In this document: positions 61,401 through 64,000 of the stretch, in pieces
How the letters are laid out: each line of letters begins with the position of its first letter
How positions within the stretch are numbered: the stretch's first letter is position 1
DNA from: Doris montereyensis
Taxonomy: Eukaryota > Mollusca > Gastropoda > Nudibranchia > Dorididae
DNA length: 64,000 bases
Reading direction: 5' to 3'
Assembly: GCA_037039925.1 (NCBI GenBank)
Contig: JAXRKP010001463.1
Coordinates: 12,501 to 76,500 of the forward strand
The notes under the pieces: generated by a model
What the model was told of the DNA's origin: nothing
Databases searched by the model: none
Seen by the model: only the letters and a program-made list of their open reading frames with translations
Made by a program: the position numbers and the translations under genes

Positions 61401-62571
61401 ATTCTGAGTTCCCAATGCTTTGCCAGAAAGGCCAGCGATTAACAGACTTTTTGGTTGTTTTTTTTTACATTAAAGGGGGTTAATTCAAGTTAAGGTATGA
61501 ATGTTTTGCGGAATAATACAGGGTGTCATGCAAGTTAGAATGAGTTAACGCAGTCAGAATCTGTTTTTTGATTTGAAAAGGTTGGTAGCTATGTATATCT
61601 TGCCAACAGGATTCTACAACATTGAGAAGAGAGATTTCCATCACTTTGTAGTGAAGCAGGAGTATAAGTTACAGTATATACACTTTTTGTAAATGGCTAG
61701 GGATCTTTAGTAGATCAAATGAAGGTTTATTTACATGTAGTTCTTACTTTTGACCTATTTATTGTTTTCTATATCAAAGTGGTACAAATCTCTCAGCCCT
61801 CATCTTGAAGACTTTTGTTTTACTGTAAAAATCTTTTTTTTAGTGCTCCTTACTGTGTATACAAAGTTTGGATACAAGCTTTATGTCTTTGTGCTTAAGT
61901 GTTTCTTTTATTCTTTAAAAAAAATCATTTTGCACAGCGTATTCGAGCTCTGTTGGCAAGTGACAAAGTAAGGCATGTTGACATGCTGCGCCTTGTGATG
62001 TTGTACGCTCTGCGATATGAAAATCACAGCAACAACGATCTATCTGGTTTGATTGATGCGCTGAGACAGAGGGGAGTTTCAAATGAACATCGACAGGTGA
62101 GGATATATTAACCTTATTGAAATAAATAAATATAAATACAAAATAAATTTCTATTTTATATATATAGATGTGTGTGTGTGTGTGTATGAGCAGAGAGGAG
62201 AGGACCAAATAAAAATAAAAATTTACAAATAAAAACCCAACCCTTAAAAAGGTAGTTTTTGTTAAAGTAAAAAACTTTATTTAAGCATTGATGAAGCTAA
62301 CACTCATGTCTTTTGTGGGTATAAAAAATTGTTACTTTTTTGCAGATGGTGCAATCAGTGTTGGATTATGGTGGAAAGAAGGGACGGGAAGTGATCTCTT
62401 TGGCAACCAGGATGCTGTCGCTATAACAAAAAGGCTTTTGAAGGGTTTGAAGGTGAGTCTTACTTACAAGTCCATTGTCCTCTTTTTCTTCTTCTTCTTC
62501 TTCTTCTTTTTCTTTTTCTTCTTCTTCTTCTTCTTCTTCTTCTTCTTCTTCTTCTTCTTCTTCTTCTTCTT

Positions 62572-62602
<31 letters not shown>

Positions 62603-63496
62603 TTCTTTTCTTCCTTCTTTTTCTTCTTCTTCTTCTTCTTTTCCTTCTCTACTGTAATTAGCAAACACAATTGTTGACTTGTCGTTGAAATATCTCAATA
62701 TGCTTCAACATGATCTGTCTAGGATAATAATTTTAAATGTTATAAGTTTTTTTAACATCTTAGGATTCAAGAACATTGACAACAAAATAGGGCTTACTCA
62801 TTTACAGATAAAGATTTCAGTTCATTGTCAAGAATAGTTTAAAGCGCTAAATGTGATATCAATTCTTAATATATATTTTTCTCAACCTTGTTTACTTTTA
62901 AATGTTAATTCCTTTTGATTACAACACTTCGTCCTTTGTTGATTATTTTGCGATGTCACCTTTCAAGAATAATCTTTCAAATGATTTTATTGATGTATTA
63001 TTATATTTTCTTCAGGGTGTTGAAAATGTCTACACTCAACACAAGCCTCTTGTGTATAACCTCCTGGATCAACTGATCAAAGGGAAACTGAAGGAGGCTA
63101 GTTATCCATATCTGGGAACCACACAACTAAGAGAGAGGTAATTCAGGCAAAGTCTTCATTTGTGGAAAGAAAGAAAAAAATCCCAAGTGAACAAGAGCGT
63201 TTTTTTCGATAAAATGCACTCTCAAAGGGAAGTCAGTCTGAACCAATGGCAACATGCCTGTTGTAAAAGTTTTTTGAATTTAGGAGATTTGTTAACCTGT
63301 ATTGTCTTTTCATTGTTGATGCTGCCAATTTTCATATGAACGTCTTTTTTCTATTTTTTCTCAGGCCACAAGATATAATTGTCTTCGTCATCGGGGGCTG
63401 TAACGACGAAGAAGCTATGGCGGTCCACAATTTGAATCGCTCAGTCACAGGGGTGCGGATAGTTCTAGGAGGGACCACGATCCACAACTCTAAAAG
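49495..63496 (+). CDS. VPS45: VPS45, Sec1/Munc18-family protein, 13 exons visible, 3' end outside window
   Basis: SM protein that chaperones the syntaxin-16/Tlg2-type SNARE in trans-Golgi/endosome fusion. Exons: 49495-49586, 53359-53554, 54597-54676, 54946-55014, 55482-55618, 56888-56998, 58956-59090, 60142-60252, 60649-60815, 61938-62096, 62346-62452, 63016-63137, 63365-63496. Landmarks: [142 protein letters not shown] and the [14 protein letters not shown]...[12 protein letters not shown] block. Frame breaks needing one extra base: A4 49579-49582, GAGAGA near 55604-55610, A4 60676-60679, G3 62386-62388. The last visible exon ends in a donor after HNSK, so the short C-terminal exon lies downstream. 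Confidence 0.98.
51640..52410 (-). repeat. Long dispersed repeat R3, copy B (VPS45 intron 1)
   Basis: Inverted partner of 47913-48726. On the minus strand it starts TGTTAACACCAGAATAACGG, an LTR-like 5' dinucleotide in a T-rich context, and proceeds through the same conserved blocks. Beyond about 51640 the two copies stop aligning. On the minus strand, copy B continues into a TATATAAAG-containing stretch at about 51340, which would suit an LTR U3/R region, but a 3' LTR end was not found. Confidence 0.85.
52913..53040 (+). repeat. Dispersed repeat family R1, copy 5
   Basis: TTCATTAAAATTGCCATTAC, CGGTGATCTCAGGGTGAATT, AAGAGGAAACATGAAGATGA and GAAAGAGTAAAAGAAAAAG preserve the R1 order. In VPS45 intron 1, about 70 bp before repeat R2. 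Confidence 0.65.
53110..53245 (+). repeat. Dispersed repeat R2, copy 2
   Basis: ATTGGTTCTTGTGCCACGGA, CCTAACTAGATGAAGC, GGGGCTTCC, then CATGGTTTGCGACATTCGCC and GATATG: the same order as the minus strand of 41641-41775. Ends about 110 bp before VPS45 exon 2. Confidence 0.75.
53834..54050 (-). mobile_element. SINE family S1, 5'-truncated copy
   Basis: The minus strand carries GGACCTCC/GGAGGTCCCATGTGCAGAT, AAAGATCCCTTGGCTGTTTA, CAGGGTACTCTGGGCAAAAT and the AAATC tail, all found in the S1 copies at 27131 and 58587. The tRNA-like head is missing. In VPS45 intron 2. Confidence 0.8.
58293..58466. mobile_element. hAT-type MITE with 8-bp target duplication
   Basis: Ends CAGTGCTACTCAAAGTGTGG and (inverted) CAGTGATTCTCAAACT are typical hAT terminal repeats. 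They are flanked by GATTAAAT (58285-58292) and GTTTAAAT (58467-58474), an 8-bp duplication with one mismatch. 174 bp, non-coding; the inner GGTACGCGAG motif also recurs in hAT non-autonomous elements. In VPS45 intron 6. Confidence 0.85.
58587..58898 (+). mobile_element. SINE family S1, copy 2
   Basis: Near full-length: head GGGACTCGAAGTCC...TCTCAACCAAAAGGTAGTGG with a slightly decayed B box (GGTTTCAGCCCC), GTGGATCGACACCTATTCCC, AAAGATCCTTTGG, CAGGGCAGTCTGGGCAAAAT and an (AAATC)n-like tail. It ends only 57 bp before the acceptor of VPS45 exon 7, so it sits close to or over the branch-point region. Confidence 0.85.
61285..61363. repeat. 33-bp-stem hairpin with 13-nt loop
   Basis: The left arm (61285-61317, starts CTTATCTGAAATTTC, ends GCCAGTTGGGA) is the exact inverse of the right arm (61331-61363) except for one position, which as RNA would be a G-U wobble. 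The loop is TTCCATTAGCTAG. It lies in VPS45 intron 9 and would be transcribed with the gene. It could be a small-RNA precursor or a very young foldback insertion. Confidence 0.9.
62484..62642. repeat. (CTT)n microsatellite, VPS45 intron 11
   Basis: About 160 bp of CTT with CTTTT variants, beginning some 30 bp after the donor of exon 11. The transcribed strand is CUU-rich. Poly-Ser, poly-Phe and poly-Lys open frames here are artefacts. Confidence 0.97.
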
Positions 63497-64000
63497 GTTT
63501 GTTTGAGCTGTTGTGTCCTTTTATATTTAACGATAATGCACATTTATAATACAGCCTCAATGCCTATCATAGAATTTGCTTTAATTTTAAGTCAGCATCA
63601 AGAAACCTATGGATTTTGTTGACAATAAATGTAGTGGATACAAATCATTTTTGGTGTTGAAATGGAAGTGAAGATAAATTTTATAGAGGGAGTCGTATGG
63701 CTTGGGGTATACATGATTAGTCAATATAGCTAGGGGCATATTTATTATATTAAGTATATTTACACCTTCATGATTAGTGTTACATCTCATTACACTCATG
63801 AACAAATGTGTGAAACATACACACAGTAAGAGTTATTTGCTGTAGAGTTGAGAGAGAACTTGTTTCCTCATCCAGAAAGAATTATGAAAATGAGGGTAAC
63901 ATTTTATTTTTATCTGCCTACAAGCTCTTTATTACAGTTGATAAATTAAATGTGAACCTCTTTGAGGCCGTTAATATCATCCAATTCGAGAGCAGACACT
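63497..64000 (+). other. VPS45: VPS45 intron 13, incomplete
   Basis: Starts with the donor GTTTGT. AT-rich, with no exon or repeat recognised up to the window end; the terminal VPS45 exon is not here. Confidence 0.7.

Noticed and set aside
62288..62677. 129-codon frame ending in poly-Phe
   Set aside because: Its start is out-of-frame VPS45 exon 11 and the rest is the (CTT)n microsatellite.

Overview
This is animal nuclear DNA: AT-rich, with many introns, GT/AG splice sites, long microsatellites, tRNA-headed SINEs, LINE fragments and small inverted-repeat DNA transposons. The gene sequences are bilaterian but not vertebrate. A lophotrochozoan, probably a mollusc, is my best guess from repeat style; this is inference.

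Four conserved housekeeping genes can be rebuilt exon by exon. (1) ENSA/ARPP19-type endosulfine, minus strand, 14208 to 5990, 3 coding exons: the Greatwall-activated PP2A-B55 inhibitor. (2) PIGO, plus strand, 20556 to 30989, 9 exons: the GPI ethanolamine-phosphate transferase of the ER. (3) Glucosylceramidase (GBA, GH30), minus strand, 49210 to 38268, 10 exons: a lysosomal hydrolase with an evident signal peptide. (4) VPS45, plus strand, 49495 to beyond the window, 13 exons visible: an endosomal Sec1/Munc18 protein. ENSA and PIGO diverge across about 6.3 kb of retrotransposon debris. PIGO and GBA converge on a 7.3 kb gene-free interval. GBA and VPS45 are head to head, with 284 bp between their start codons, so they probably share a bidirectional promoter.

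The rest is mobile-element and simple-repeat sequence: two unrelated LINE groups (an RTE-like element with an (ACT)n tail and CR1/jockey-like fragments), at least four tRNA-headed SINE families, TA-flanked pogo/mariner-like MITEs, a hAT MITE with an 8-bp target duplication, a possible piggyBac-like element, and long dispersed repeats placed in mirror image in the first introns of GBA and VPS45.

The coding exons contain about fifteen one-base frame breaks, most of them one base missing from a homopolymer, in all four genes. Splice sites and catalytic residues are otherwise intact, so I read these as assembly indels and not as pseudogenes. Automatic ORF calls will therefore break or miss these genes. 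I found no bacterial-type system, CRISPR array, operon or new multigene pathway. The points of interest are locus architecture (shared promoter, possible ancient linkage of ENSA, VPS45 and GBA), a 33-bp near-perfect hairpin in a VPS45 intron, a head-to-head palindromic SINE and several undescribed repeat families.
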